From: Schistocephalus solidus
Taxonomy: Eukaryota > Platyhelminthes > Cestoda > Diphyllobothriidea > Diphyllobothriidae
Length of the DNA stretch: 64,000 bases
Assembly: GCA_017591395.1 (NCBI GenBank)
Contig: WEDG01000202.1
Span: 164,001 to 228,000 of the forward strand
Direction of reading: 5' to 3'
The position numbers and the translations under genes were made by a program. The notes under the pieces were generated by a model that was given only the letters and a program-made list of their open reading frames with translations, was not told the DNA's origin and searched no databases. How positions within the stretch are numbered: position 1 is the stretch's first letter; every line of letters begins with the position of its first letter. Shown piece after piece: positions 1 through 12,269 of the stretch.

Positions 1-1191
1 TACATCATTGTTCGCTGTTGCGAAAGAGACCAGGATTATAAAATATGACTCTGAACTTTTAACAGAATTCATGATATAGTAGTAGGGTAACTGTTAGATG
101 AAAGAAGTGGAATTAAATCCCAATACGGTGGCGAGGAATTCAATATCCTGCTTTCCGCCTTCAAAACACACGATTATACAATAAGTAGAAGCCATTGTTG
201 AACAGACTTTTAAAGATGCACAACCATAACTGGCCCATATTTGAATGGCTCACATCTCTACCTGCCTTAGCAACCAACCAACCAGTCTGAAATCCTGTCA
301 CGGATGGTTAAGTCCCATGGGAATGACCTTTACGGATCTATTCCTCTTCCAAAATGGAACAGAGCATTTATATATCAAATGGTTTCTCTTGAGATAGGAC
401 AGTTCGAAGTGAAAATATGCGATCCTCCAATGACTCGTTTTTGAAACCTAGGCGCTGGACAAAAAGCAGCGCTTATCACTGGTTAATGTCGGTGCATATG
501 TTGCAACTACCCATTTAAGTGTTTTTTAGTTCAGTAGTTTCGAAAGCCCTTCTCACTTAGCCAAGTAGGAAGTATGGTACGACTTCGGGATTCACGTGCT
601 ACAGCTCACCTGAACAGGCTCGGACAAAATATACGAACCGTCGTTTACCGACCCTGCATTCTAATGCGCTGCGCATCGTTAACACGGGGGAATTTTCTTC
701 CAGTTTTAGTGTGCTTATTAGTGAAGAAATTAGCACTTCTCTTCTGCGAAGATATCACGCCCTACTACCTTTGGCATTTTGACGAGTGGATGCGATTGGC
801 AGCACGAATTCAGTTTGACATCCAATGCACAGAGCACCTTGAAGGCTGCATACAGCTGCCTCATCGGGTGATAACTGATGCACTCGCCCCTTATGGCCAA
901 CACACGTGTTCTATAAGACTATATATGAGCGTCCAGACGTGTAGAATCAAAGTAAGCAGTCATCTAGAAGGAAGTTTCCTTCCAATGACACAGTCAAAGG
1001 TGCTTGAGGGCATAAAATATGTCATTTTGGGTAAAACATCCCCTGGTTCTTCAAAGCACACTGTTATTCAGCAATCCTCTTTGTATACCTACCCTAGAGG
1101 ATGCAGTTTAAAAACCTAGCTCTTCACAATAAGGGGCCCTTTTTGACCTTCCAGCTTGACTTTAGGCTTTCATTCTAACCGAATTTTGCAG
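1..1191 (+). other. Upstream filamin intron, 3' part
   Basis: This stretch precedes the first recognisable filamin exon and ends in the splice acceptor AG at 1190-1191, after a short TTTTGCAG context. Apart from one unassigned open frame at 574-1119, I see no coding motif, tRNA or known repeat in it. Calling it intronic is inferred from the exon that follows: that exon opens in mid-protein with no plausible start codon. Confidence 0.6.
574..1119 (+). other. Unassigned 181-codon open frame inside the intron
   Basis: An ATG-initiated open frame of 181 codons, the second longest in the window, on the same strand as filamin and just upstream of its exon. I recognise no domain, signal peptide or membrane segment. 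Cysteines are scattered without a zinc-finger pattern. It could be a chance frame, a decayed mobile-element fragment or an unrecognised exon. No flanking splice signals argue for an exon. Function is unknown. Confidence 0.2.
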
Positions 1192-1396
1192 GCATTCGTT
1201 ACTGGCGATCCGGTATACGGTTCTTACTCGACAGACACGGCTCAGGTCACCGTTACCACAAACGAAAGACTCATGACCGGCCCGCAGCGTTCCATGGGCT
1301 ACTCCCGACCAGACTGCGTTTCCTGTTCTGGTCCTGGACTCTCTCAGGCCTACGTTGGCAGTAACAACACCTTCACTGTCAACGCGCAGACCGCTG
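1192..1396 (+). CDS. Filamin, penultimate exon (linker plus first half of the last filamin repeat)
   Basis: Filamins are actin-crosslinking scaffold proteins built from tandem immunoglobulin-like filamin repeats of about 95 residues; the last repeat mediates dimerisation. This exon is bounded by the acceptor AG at 1190-1191 and the donor GTACGT at 1397. It encodes 68 codons plus one base (phase 1). The first ~44 residues form a Ser/Thr-rich linker. The rest (CSGPGLSQAYVG then NNTFTVNAQTAG) is the start of a filamin repeat, with the conserved GPGL and F-x-V...AG positions. The frame opens in mid-protein, so earlier exons lie outside the window. The exon joins 8998-9185 in frame, the split Gly codon being G|GA. 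From memory, the joined repeat resembles the C-terminal repeat of insect filamin (cheerio) more closely than internal repeats. Identification is firm; which paralogue it is cannot be told. Confidence 0.9.
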
Positions 1397-1503
1397 GTAC
1401 GTACCCCGTTATCACATTCCTTTGAGTTGAACCAACCTACGGGATTCGAATAGGATTTCCATCAACGGGGAGCTGGTGTAATTTTAGAATTGAACTTCAA
1501 CGC

Positions 1504-1609
1504 GCATTCAAAAATGCAGGAGAGGCATGCTGAAATACCTTTGATCACTTTCCCGATGATCGAAGCTAATTCAGCATGCCTTTCTCTTTTAAATTGGCTG
1601 TTTGAATGC
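1504..1609. other. Long imperfect hairpin (fold-back) in the filamin intron
   Basis: The outer arms GCATTCAAA (1504) and TTTGAATGC (1601-1609) are perfect reverse complements. The middle arms GGCATGCTGAA and TTCAGCATGCC match exactly, and near the loop TTTGATCA faces TGATCGAA around a ~9-base loop. Arms of roughly 45 and 50 bases pair over most of their length with few mismatches. The size fits a microRNA precursor or a small palindromic mobile element; nothing in the sequence decides between them. Confidence 0.5.
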
Positions 1610-2699
1610 AAATCCTACCTACTAGACAACTTTGTGCTACTTGGAGTAATACGTCTGTTCGAACAGAATACCCCCGCTGTACAGACAGTAAGCTTATCAT
1701 CTTTAGTTTTTTTTACTTTGATGTTTTGCGGGCATATGATGAGTACATAAGGATAATCCATTGAAAACACTCAAAGAATAACTCCAGCGACAACGCTGGG
1801 AATATCTGCTGATTTTCGGAGTCTTCTGTCGATCTGCTTTGCCATAGAACGTGACGCCTGCCAGAGAATGTAGAACGACGTTCGATAAACGGTACGAAGA
1901 AACGGCCGTGTTCGGTAAATGATCTTTTATCGAGACAAGATAAGTATCAACCGAAATGGCACTATTTTCAGTCTAATTCAGCCAATCCGCAGAATGCATG
2001 AACTGTGCTGGTAATGCTTTCCTGAGGTTGGTAGGTGGGTGGAAGATCAGTGTGAATTTACGATGCATTGTCGTTAGGACTCGAACGTCTATTATCTCGA
2101 GGTCTGAGCTGCAATCATTTTGAGGAGTTTTTTCTGTTACGAAGTTGAAATCATGGCCTGTACTTGGGGTTCGAGTAACCAGTAGTGACAACTAAACGGA
2201 TCCTCAAACTAATTTGTGCTTTCGAATCCATGGTTTCGGCCCCACCCAGAGAAATCTTTGTAATTAAAAGGGTAGTCCAGGCATGAAATCCAGCGGACAG
2301 TATTTTAGGAACTCAGTGTTTTAGATAAAAAGAGAAGTCAGATTTTATTTGCATAATTCTGGAGTGATCACAAACGGATGACTGTACTTTGTTCGAAGTC
2401 TCAGCGATAATCGGTATTGAGATTATTCGAGGATATCACGATGTCGTCACTGAACCGCACGTGCACCAGTTCATGTTAAGGCAAACGCGTAGCATCTGAA
2501 GCATGCTCTTCTTTTTCGTCCATGCTATTACAATGACCGAAAATTTTCAGATCAATTGATACATATGACCTGGTTGAGAGACCCACGGTGGCCTATCTCT
2601 TGGTCGTCATATAGCTCGAGTTAGCTCGTCAGCTGGCGACCTTCAAGTCTCGACTCTAAGCGCATCGTGATAGATTCGACTGCTGATAGAAGTGAGCAG

Positions 2700-2890
2700 G
2701 CAAAGTTATAGGAAGCGGTTCAGAAGGATAAGATACGATAGCTCGAAAAAGATATTTATTGGCCTGAAATTTCGGATTCTCACTTGAACCCATCATCGGA
2801 GACAGTGGCAGATAGGACTGAAAGAAGCACAATTCTGAGCAGTATTTATAGTACGTAGTGGCTATGCGATCACATACGTACTGCAAATAA
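2700..2890 (-). repeat. PLE-A terminal region (pLTR), inverted copy
   Basis: Read on the minus strand, this shows the layout seen in other PLE-A ends: a TATAAATA box (2843-2850), about 40-50 bases, then a GATGATGGGTTC...GAATCC hairpin, CGAAA, and CAGGCCAATAAA. It faces away from the + strand PLE-A fragment at 2923, so the two 3' ends point outward. The hammerhead-like core here is damaged (CCGATGATG, and ATTTC where others have ACGTC). Confidence 0.6.
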
Positions 2891-2922
2891 TAGCTTTCAT
2901 TATCACCTCTGGGGGATCGTAA

Positions 2923-3297
2923 GTGACCGAAAGACTCACTGCCGTGGTAGGAAACGTCTGGTGTCGTTTACCGGATCTGGTGCAGTCGTTGACAAAGCAA
3001 GTACATCGGGAAACCAGGAGATTATTCCGGACGCAAAAGGACGAGCACGCAGCTGTGGTGAGGACGAAAGTCGCTAGCTTTCATGTGGCAGCTCACTCGG
3101 CGGGACCCAGCCATATTTTCAAGTTTGATGTGGCTGAAATCCTCGCAAGAGGTGTTAACCGCTTGAGCCGCGAGCTGCTTGAGCCATATTTCACAGGTCC
3201 ACAGTGCATTAACAAGCGCCATGAACTCCTGTTCCCATCTTTTGCGTTGAGGCATGCCCTGAGCATAGGAATGAGTCATGCCCACTTCCAACATTGA
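2923..3297 (+). pseudogene. PLE-A GIY-YIG endonuclease fragment
   Basis: Penelope-like retroelements encode a reverse transcriptase followed by a GIY-YIG endonuclease. This 124-codon frame matches the later half of that endonuclease. RETRRLFRTQKDEHAAVV corresponds to the T-x-R-x-x-EH...AVxR stretch. VAAHSAGPSHIFKFD corresponds to the S-x-V-A-x-H...GHxFxFD stretch. LSRELLEPYFTGPQCINK is the tail carrying the conserved Asn. The GIY and YIG motifs lie upstream and are lost, as is all of the reverse transcriptase. The start is not a genuine start codon, merely where the readable frame begins. The + strand PLE-A terminal region follows directly. A nonfunctional remnant nested in the filamin intron. 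Confidence 0.7.
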
Positions 3298-3299
3298 TT

Positions 3300-3560
3300 A
3301 TGAACTCACGGTGATTCACGACTCGGACGCCGACGGCCAAGTCATCGTCACGTCAACTACGGCCCCCCAGCGGTGATCGCAAGAGCTGCCAATTGTAGTA
3401 ATCATGTGGTCACGTGGCCACTACGTGCTATAAATACTGCTCACGTTGTGCCTCTAGCACTCCTATCTGCAATTTTCTCTGATGGTGGGTTCGAGTGAGA
3501 ATCCGAAACGTCAAGCCAATAAACTTCCTGTTCCAGCAATCGCATCTTCTCCAGAGATTC
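3300..3560 (+). repeat. PLE-A terminal region (pLTR)
   Basis: It continues from the endonuclease fragment. First come remnants of the PLE-A C-terminal extension (SDADGQVIVTS...TAPQR), then TATAAATA (3429-3436), a hammerhead-like core (3479-3512) and CAAGCCAATAAAC. The same order recurs at 20.9, 34.9, 50.3, 60.8 and 62.9 kb, which defines this as a repeat end rather than host sequence. Confidence 0.65.
3479..3512 (+). ncRNA. Hammerhead-like motif of PLE-A
   Basis: CTGATGG is followed by the hairpin GGGTTC / GAATCC (3487-3492 with 3499-3504; five Watson-Crick pairs and one G-T, loop of 6) and then GAAACGTC. This fits the order helix II flanked by CUGANGA and GAAA, with GUC as cleavage triplet. 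The last core A is G here, and helix I pairing is poor, so this copy is probably inactive. That PLEs carry hammerhead motifs is established knowledge; activity is not shown. Confidence 0.45.
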
Positions 3561-4564
3561 AATTGTGTCAGCATTCTTATAGTGAGGCCTGCGCTAATGT
3601 GCCATGAGGCTGATCTCACCCACTTTTCCCAATCTTTTGCAGCATTCGACCATCTGAGCCTGTCAACCAACCAGGTGATCGCATTGGGTGCGCTGTCTGA
3701 CTAAACGCGAATGCCAAGGGCCATGCATGGTTGTAATTATGGTCTCACGTGAACTTCTTAAAGTCCTGTAAACCATGCCGTGAGTCGGTAGGATCCCTTT
3801 GTGGCTCAGCACATCTGCTGCGTTGCCCGGTGTATTTACAGCTAAACCATGACCCCGAAAATGTCCAATTTCAAACCGCTGTGGCGTAAGAGCACATCCG
3901 GTAGAGTATGAGACCTCAATAGTATTAACATGGGAGCCGTTTAAAATCACCTTCAAAATTGACTATTGAACGAAATTCATACTCAGAATTTTTATTTGAC
4001 AACTGTAGGTCAGCTAGGTCCCCGTAGCCATCACTAACACCAGGCTCGTGTAAAACGGGTATGGTGATGCTAAGGGTTTTACGTGTGTGGCCACACCGTG
4101 GACAAGCAGGAAGATGTTTGCAAAAACACAGAAAAAAATAAATACATTTCGGTTAACTTTATTCGCTTGGGCCTACACCTAGCAACGAAATTGAGCGTAA
4201 TGATTAAAAATAAACAAAAAGCAACATTCAATGACAAAAACTACACCACAAAAACTTTGGCATGTTGTGAGTATGAATGCAGTAATTAACATACAAAAAG
4301 GTACTTCCCGTTAAATATAAAATAATAAAACCTTGGGTTAGCAGACAAACAGGAAGAAAGATACATGAGGCAAAAAGTTGGGTAAACGTTCTTACTACGC
4401 AAAATTATATAGGCCTTACCTCATGAGGTTTTTTTAAAAAAACATATGGCCATCGGATCAAAAAGCCAAGTGGCAAGAGATAATACTCAAACACGAACGC
4501 CTAAACGCAAAACTGCGCTCGCGTGTGTGGTTGTATTATGATAGCCTGGCGGCAAGAAGAAAAT
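3561..4564. other. Intronic sequence, nothing recognised
   Basis: AT-rich intron sequence between the PLE-A end and the family C copy. No protein motif, tRNA or repeat relationship to other parts of the window was visible to me. Confidence 0.4.
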
Positions 4565-4965
4565 ATAAGCCCATTTACACTAGTTCGACCGTCGTAGTCC
4601 GACGATGTCCACCGTATGCTCCACAGAAGTGTGGCGTAGGGAAGTTGACTTCTGCGAAAATTAGTTTTAAGTGAGAGTAGACTCTCTCTTCCCTTACCCG
4701 CCTGTACCCAGTGACAAGACATAGTCAAGAAGACCAGAGGCAGGGTCGGGCGCAGATGAATCATATCCCACCATACACATAAAATGACAACAGTGGGTGG
4801 TGCGGTATGAGCCTGCACCTATGCGTGCCCGTGTTGGATACGCACATCCCCAATGTTCGGCATTTGTTATGAGACCACATCCCAAATAATAATAATAATG
4901 CCTACCGTACCCTGATTTGGGCCCCGTGTTGGTCCAGTGCATCTGCCACGCCACCCGTTTAGTGT
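4565..4965 (-). repeat. Family C repeat, diverged full-length copy
   Basis: On the minus strand it runs from the CACCCGTTTAGTG / TTGGTCCAGTGCATC end to the TACGACGGTCGAAC end, parallel to the copies at 5554, 14192 and 38262. It carries a short (AAT)n expansion at about 4887-4901. No open frame is shared between copies and no pol III boxes are evident, so it looks like a non-coding dispersed repeat of about 350-400 bp. Confidence 0.6.
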
Positions 4966-5015
4966 GCACTCCGAGATGATAATGAAAACAGAAGTTTCGT
5001 CGGAAAAAATCGAGT

Positions 5016-5496
5016 TTTACTCGTGAATTTTCAAGTTGGTCACACCAACCCGTCGTCAGACGAAATGAACAGAGGAGAAATGAAATGGTCAGATGACCAA
5101 TTTGTGCTATAGGACAGACAAGGACAGACAGCCAACTGGGGTGTGAGGAAAGGCCACATAATTGGATTGGAGCCGGTTAGGGGGGGGGCTATTAGGGCTC
5201 TCTGTGTCGGAGGCGAAGGGGGATAGTGACTGAATGCGACTGCAGACTGTAAACTTAATGGTGGACGATGCGGGATGGGGACAGAGGTAAGTGCACCGAT
5301 GTTGGAGGTGTTAATAGTCTCAACTGTTGTTTGCCATGTCGGGGGAGGGGGTGGCTCGACAGTGAGATTCAACATGGCACAGAAAAGATTAGTGGTCCTG
5401 GTTAGGTTGAGGGCGCAAGTCAGTGAGCCGGGCATGCAGGCCTTCGTATTGAGAGTCCAGATCGATATGGCGGTTGATGCTGTTTGTGTTGGAGTG

Positions 5497-5498
<2 letters not shown>
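5016..5498 (-). pseudogene. PLE-D 3' end: endonuclease tail, extension and pLTR
   Basis: On the minus strand the fragment starts abruptly at the (TA)n tract and reads SNTNSINRHIDLDSQYEGL. SINRHIDLD is the conserved tail of PLE GIY-YIG endonucleases, including the Asn. A Pro-rich extension of about 130 codons follows, ending in FISSDDGLV. The last codons overlap the hammerhead motif at 5020-5064. The + strand copy at 43584-44275 has the same order (REFLEAWHS-type tail, extension, FISSDNGLV-type end). The GIY-YIG core and reverse transcriptase are missing, so this is a 3' remnant. Confidence 0.7.
5020..5064 (-). ncRNA. Complete-looking hammerhead ribozyme motif (PLE-D)
   Basis: On the minus strand, TTCGT (helix I, 5' side) is followed by CTGACGA, a hairpin GTTGG/CCAAC with two flanking G-T pairs (helix II), GAAAATTC, then ACGAG (helix I, 3' side). 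The conserved core CUGANGA, GAA and A-U plus C17 are all present. TTCGT pairs with ACGAG over five positions, one a G-T pair. Helix III is only two pairs (AA with TT) and has no loop, so a monomer would be weak and a dimeric fold more likely. Predicted cleavage follows the C of ATTC. Hammerheads in PLEs are known; this copy is a good candidate. Confidence 0.65.

Positions 5499-5553
<55 letters not shown>
5499..5553. repeat. (TA)n microsatellite
   Basis: About 27 uninterrupted TA units. The left side abuts the truncated PLE-D fragment and the right side abuts the start of a family C copy. Confidence 0.98.
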
Positions 5554-7871
<2,318 letters not shown>

Positions 7872-7914
7872 ATATATATATATATATATATATTTACATA
7901 TATATATATATATA
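7872..7914. repeat. (TA)n microsatellite, interrupted
   Basis: Two TA runs separated by a short TTTAC interruption, directly after the last inverted SINE unit. Confidence 0.95.
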
Positions 7915-8567
7915 GTGATTGAGACAGGTAAAAATTTGATACTTCTTGGAACCCTAAAGCGGATATGCGTTCACGCACTCAGAAGGATACTGTTCGCTTA
8001 TCGCCACCGACACCGCACTGGTAGATGGATAAAACTTTATTTCAGGGGCTCATTCAGAAAGCTCGAAAGCATCCGGTTGACGCAGTCTTTCACAAATATC
8101 CCTACTCCCTGTCTCTGAGTTGACTTTCTCAGAACCAGAAGTTTGACGGTGTCGAAAATGATAGCATAAATGCCTTCGCAATCAGCGTGGACCAGATACA
8201 ATCTTCTTATTTGAGTGTACCCGCAAGGTTGCCTGGAGAGTACGAACAAATTTGACACATTGCCTGAGATCCACCGCACAGCTAGCTATCAAAAATCTTT
8301 ACTCATAAGCTTTAAGTGAAAAAGGTTGCTCTGAGAAATTTAATTGCATACTGAAAATGAGCCTTTTACATCGTATCCACAATCACCAAATTGTGGAGGG
8401 CTTGAAATCTGAGTCCTGCATTTCAAAAGGATTAGTTCTGAAGTGACTTCAGAGGCTTTATACTAAATTCCGTGCTTAATAGAAACTTGGCTAGGCAGCT
8501 TACCAAAAAGACTTCTTTAGCCTTGTTCATGTTCTGTCTACACAATGGCTAACGATTTGAAAGAATG

Positions 8568-8725
8568 AAATTACCGACAAACACTAGGGAGTTTGAAATG
8601 GCCATTTCTGGCTTAATAGTCCTCATCAGCTAGCCAAACCCAACTCCAGGTCCTGCACCACATGAGGCTTGAATTCACGACCTGTTGGTTAGAAGTCTAA
8701 AGCTCTACCAACCTTGCCATGGGCT
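8568..8725 (-). mobile_element. Single SINE copy, diverged
   Basis: It shares AATGGCCATTTCTGGCTTAA and the CATCAGC element with the array units, plus a decayed tRNA-like head (TTGAATTCACGACC then AGCTCTACCAA) ending near CATGGGC. It lies near the 3' end of the filamin intron, about 270 bases before the last exon. The A and B boxes are damaged. Confidence 0.65.
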
Positions 8726-8997
8726 ATATATACCTGAAAATCAGTCAAATATCTTCTACGGTTTCTACCAGCGCATTGAACTTTGAGCCACAGATTGGGT
8801 TCCCACACATCGATCGCTTTGGTTTGAGTGATCGAAGCTGCCACGGGTTTTTATTAATCATGCAGGTCATTCGTATTCTCCATGGAGGCTTTTGCCAATC
8901 GGAGACATAAAGTACATTTCTTTTCTTTTCCTACAATGTTTACATTCTTATACAATTACGTTCACTTGCCTTCTTACTCCATCTGTCCTTTGCATAG

Positions 8998-9185
8998 GAA
9001 ACGACGTCCTCTATGTGGGCGTATCTGGACCGACCGTACCCTGTGAGGAAGTGAATATTAAGCACCTCGGCAATAATATGTTCCAGGTGCTGTACTCGGT
9101 GCGGGATCGCGGTCGCCATTACATTATGATCAAGTGGGGCGATACTCACATTTCCGGAAGCCCATTCATTGTGGATGCCGTCTAA
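8998..9185 (+). CDS. Filamin, last exon (second half of the C-terminal repeat)
   Basis: The exon follows the acceptor CATAG (8993-8997). Its first two bases complete a Gly codon with the G of the upstream exon. It encodes NDVLYVGVSGPTVPCEEV and onward, through the Y-x-V-x-Y strand and the diagnostic end HISGSPFIVDAV, then TAA at 9183-9185. G-P in the middle, the Y-x-x-x-x-K-W-G-D strand and hIpGSPF near the end are hallmark filamin-repeat positions. The stop right after the repeat makes this the C-terminus; in vertebrate filamins this repeat dimerises the protein. No AATAAA signal is seen in the first kilobase downstream, so the polyadenylation site is unknown. Confidence 0.92.
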
Positions 9186-10939
9186 AGAAACCCTACTCAA
9201 AAGTAAACTCTACAATATTCTCGCAGTACCTGCCTCGCCCTCTCCTTAACAATGAAAAAGATCACGTTCGCTATCTCTTTTCGCACTCCCTGACATCTTT
9301 TTGTCCCCACAACCAGCACCATCATTACCACATCTCCTCTCCAGCTCGAAAATAGTTGCTTTGGCACACCGTGAGATCTCTATACCCCTACCTCTATCCT
9401 AGAATGCAATACAAATGCTGGGCTGCACTGATGCAAAATATTCGCAGGAGAGAGCTCCAGCCAGTCAGATCTGGGGTCTCTTCGCTGGGACCCCAGCGCA
9501 CTCCACCTGCTATTTTGCTTCCAACCTAAATTTTTGGAGTGGGCACTAAGTCCTCCTCCTAACAGCCAACGCAGTTTGCGACCGATCGATCAAGAATTTC
9601 GAGGAAAAACGCAGTTCACATAGTTTTTTGTTGCTGTTTTCCAACAACCATTTAGCATGCTCAATCGTCGGCAGGGTGTTGTCTCAGCCCGCGCTCCTGT
9701 TGTTTATCTTTTTTTTCGCAATTACGCTTGTCTCGCCTCTGTAGTGCTTTTCAATCCTGTCTTTTACAGTACATTGTCTGCTTTCTGACCTTCTGGCTGG
9801 AGCCATTGACTTTGAAGTATAAATATTTACATGCTTTACCTGCGATCTGAGGAGGCAAATTTTTGGACTACTTAGTTCATTAACTGGGGCTTTCTGGTCT
9901 GCACACTTTGTGTAGGTTTGGGCTGCGCAACACTATGAACTGAGCTTCCTACGGCTTCCTTAAATTGACTGAATACGTGCTTCGCAGCTTTGTTTTCCCA
10001 AATCTTGATTGGTAGTGGTGAATTACCCGTCAGCACGCTGGATCCTAATGCCTGAACTGGTCCTTTCTCTTATCCAACATATATTTATGGTGAAGCTTTA
10101 AGCAGAACGTTACTACTGGGGAAAAAGAGGGTGAGTAAAGTCCAGTTTCAATAGAGTAAGTTGAATAACTCAGAGAGTTCCGGTGATTGCTGTATCCCTA
10201 TGGTCGCCAGAGTAACACTGAAGGTGGCTCATATAAAAAGGTAGCTCAGAGGTAAACACGGAACCTGCGTTCCAGGTATTCCATTCTGTTTTTCAACACC
10301 ACTTGATCGTTTGCATGTCAGTGTCTTCAGACAAGAGAAGATAAGTTCTTTGTTAAAAGTAGCAGCAACGATCTTGTTTATTTGAAACCTAGTCAGTTAG
10401 CCACAAATCTAGCAAAAATAACCTATCAGAGAGAGAGAATGCACTGCACGGTAATACTACTGGGCAGATGGTGTGGAGATTAGCTTTGACTGATGGGTCA
10501 TCACCGCCACAGAAACAGAATTTCTTTTGAGTCTCATCGCATTTCAGTCACCGCACCGAGGATGGCGAGGGTATTCGTTCACACAAGAAAGGATATAAAC
10601 CCATCCGTTGGCCTGTCAAAGAAAATGACCAGAGGGCAAAGCTCTCTAGATTTTATTATAGAAAGAAAACAACTTTTACAGAGCAAAAACTTTCTTCTCA
10701 CAAACAAGGCTATTAACTTGAGCCGTCGTAGAGGCAGAGTAAGATTATAAAATGTTTTAAAAACTGCAGGTGGAAACAGAAAACAGCTATGAGAAAGGCC
10801 TTACAAACACAAAGTTTGCACTAAGAGCTCTGACTTAGCGGACATACGGGCTGTACGAGGGGATCCTAACCGCACAGGGAAGTGTCCCTCTAATCTGTCG
10901 AAAGAGACACAGAGACGGAATAATATTTAATGCGACCAA
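9186..10939 (+). other. Filamin 3' flank (probable 3' UTR, then intergenic)
   Basis: Pyrimidine-rich sequence follows the stop codon to about 9360, then ordinary AT-rich sequence. I find no AATAAA, repeat match or coding motif. The 85-codon frame at 10493-10750 has no recognisable features. Confidence 0.4.
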
Positions 10940-11215
10940 TTCAAAAATATTAGCCCAGCTTGTCGTCAGAAAATGGGTGATATAAGAAAACCAAATAACT
11001 TTAAACCAAGCCTAACAAGAGATTCTGCTGTTAAATAACGTTTTTATCTCTAATATACCTTCATTGTATTCAGTTGCCCTGTTGGTATTGCGTATTCACT
11101 TCACAAAATGACCTTGAGAATTTTGCATATGCCCATCTGTAAATGCCTCGTCTGAGTGCACTGATCACATGACCTCTTGGCTTTTTTTGTTGGGCAGACG
11201 ACAGGGATGCCAGAT
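10940..11215 (-). pseudogene. PLE-B endonuclease tail and pLTR remnant
   Basis: On the minus strand, the stretch around 11135-11200 aligns by eye with the PLE-B segment that encodes REFLEAMHSDEAC at 48.6 kb (shared CCTCGTCTGAGTGCA, TTGTTGGGCAG). About 150 bases further, near 10973-10979, CTGACGA is retained, but the matching GAAA half has decayed. No reading frame survives. Confidence 0.55.
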
Positions 11216-11239
11216 TTATGTAATACAGCTATTTAGAAG

Positions 11240-11465
11240 ATGGTATCAAAAAGGACAAAGGAGATCGGAATGGCCATTTGTGGTTTGTTAGCCGTCATCA
11301 GCCAGTCATACATTATCCCAGATGTGGAGCACCTGAGATTTGAACCCGCGATCTGTGGCACTTGAGAAAAAAACTCTACCAATTGATGCATGGGCCCGTT
11401 GTCATGTCGGTTCCTAGGCACAGCAGGACTGGCACGTTCCGTAACCAGCTCGGTGAGCGTCATAT
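11240..11465 (-). mobile_element. SINE copy, diverged
   Basis: It shares GGAATGGCCATTTGTGG, the CGTCATCAGCCAGTCATAC core and a tRNA-like head (GATTTGAACCCGCGATC, CTCTACCAATTGATGC) with the 6-kb array. It begins where the PLE-B remnant stops. The B box is altered. Confidence 0.7.
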
Positions 11466-12269
11466 TATTAAAATGCAACTAAATGTTCTGTATCCAGTTT
11501 GTGCATAGCTACATGGAATAAGTGCCCCGCTTTCTTCCCGATTAGCCGGTTTTCATGCATATGTTTAAAGAGGAATTCCTGGCCTGACTAAAAAAGATTG
11601 CCTCACAATTTGATTTTGTTGACCATTTATTTTCTTCTGCAATAGCCAAACTCCTGCTAAGGTAGTACAAATTTGGGCACGGTAAATGATCCGGTTACGC
11701 TTCCAGTTGGACCCTTTGGCTTTGTGGATCAATCCTGAGACATCAGAGGCAGTAATGCCACAGGAAGATGGGCCTCTCTAGAAATATAACTTGAAGAGAA
11801 CCAAGTTTCCTTGTGAAAGTTGGAAAGAGGAATTTCGGGTTACCATTTTTTCTCCTACATTCGCATTAAAATTTTCTCAGTCTGAGTTGCAAATAAAGCC
11901 AGCACCATTTTGAATGAAGAGAATCTGGAGCAAATTGTGCGACTCTTTCAAAGACGACCGTTAATGATTCCCAGAGCTGCACAGTTCAGTCACTATGTTT
12001 AGTTTATTATCTTCCGATGTTAGTACTTTCACGCACGCATATTTGCGACCCCTGAATGGAGGTGCCTTTTTGGAAATAATATTTTCAAAATGAAGCCTAT
12101 CGCTGTCTGTCTGTCTGTCAAAGTTTTGACACTAAAAACCCAACAACCTATTTTCAGATGGGCAGTAAATCCGTTAAAATGGTTATTTTTAAACATGCCT
12201 GAAAAATCTTAACTGCCTTACCGTCCCATTCCAAAGCCCATTCTGTGGCCTGTCATCCAATTTGACGAA
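11466..12269. other. No gene recognised
   Basis: AT-rich unassigned sequence. A short (CTGT)n run lies at about 12104-12119. No coding motif seen. Confidence 0.4.

Noticed and set aside
3022..3294. 90-codon minus frame
   Set aside because: Antisense shadow of the PLE-A endonuclease fragment, which carries the conserved motifs.
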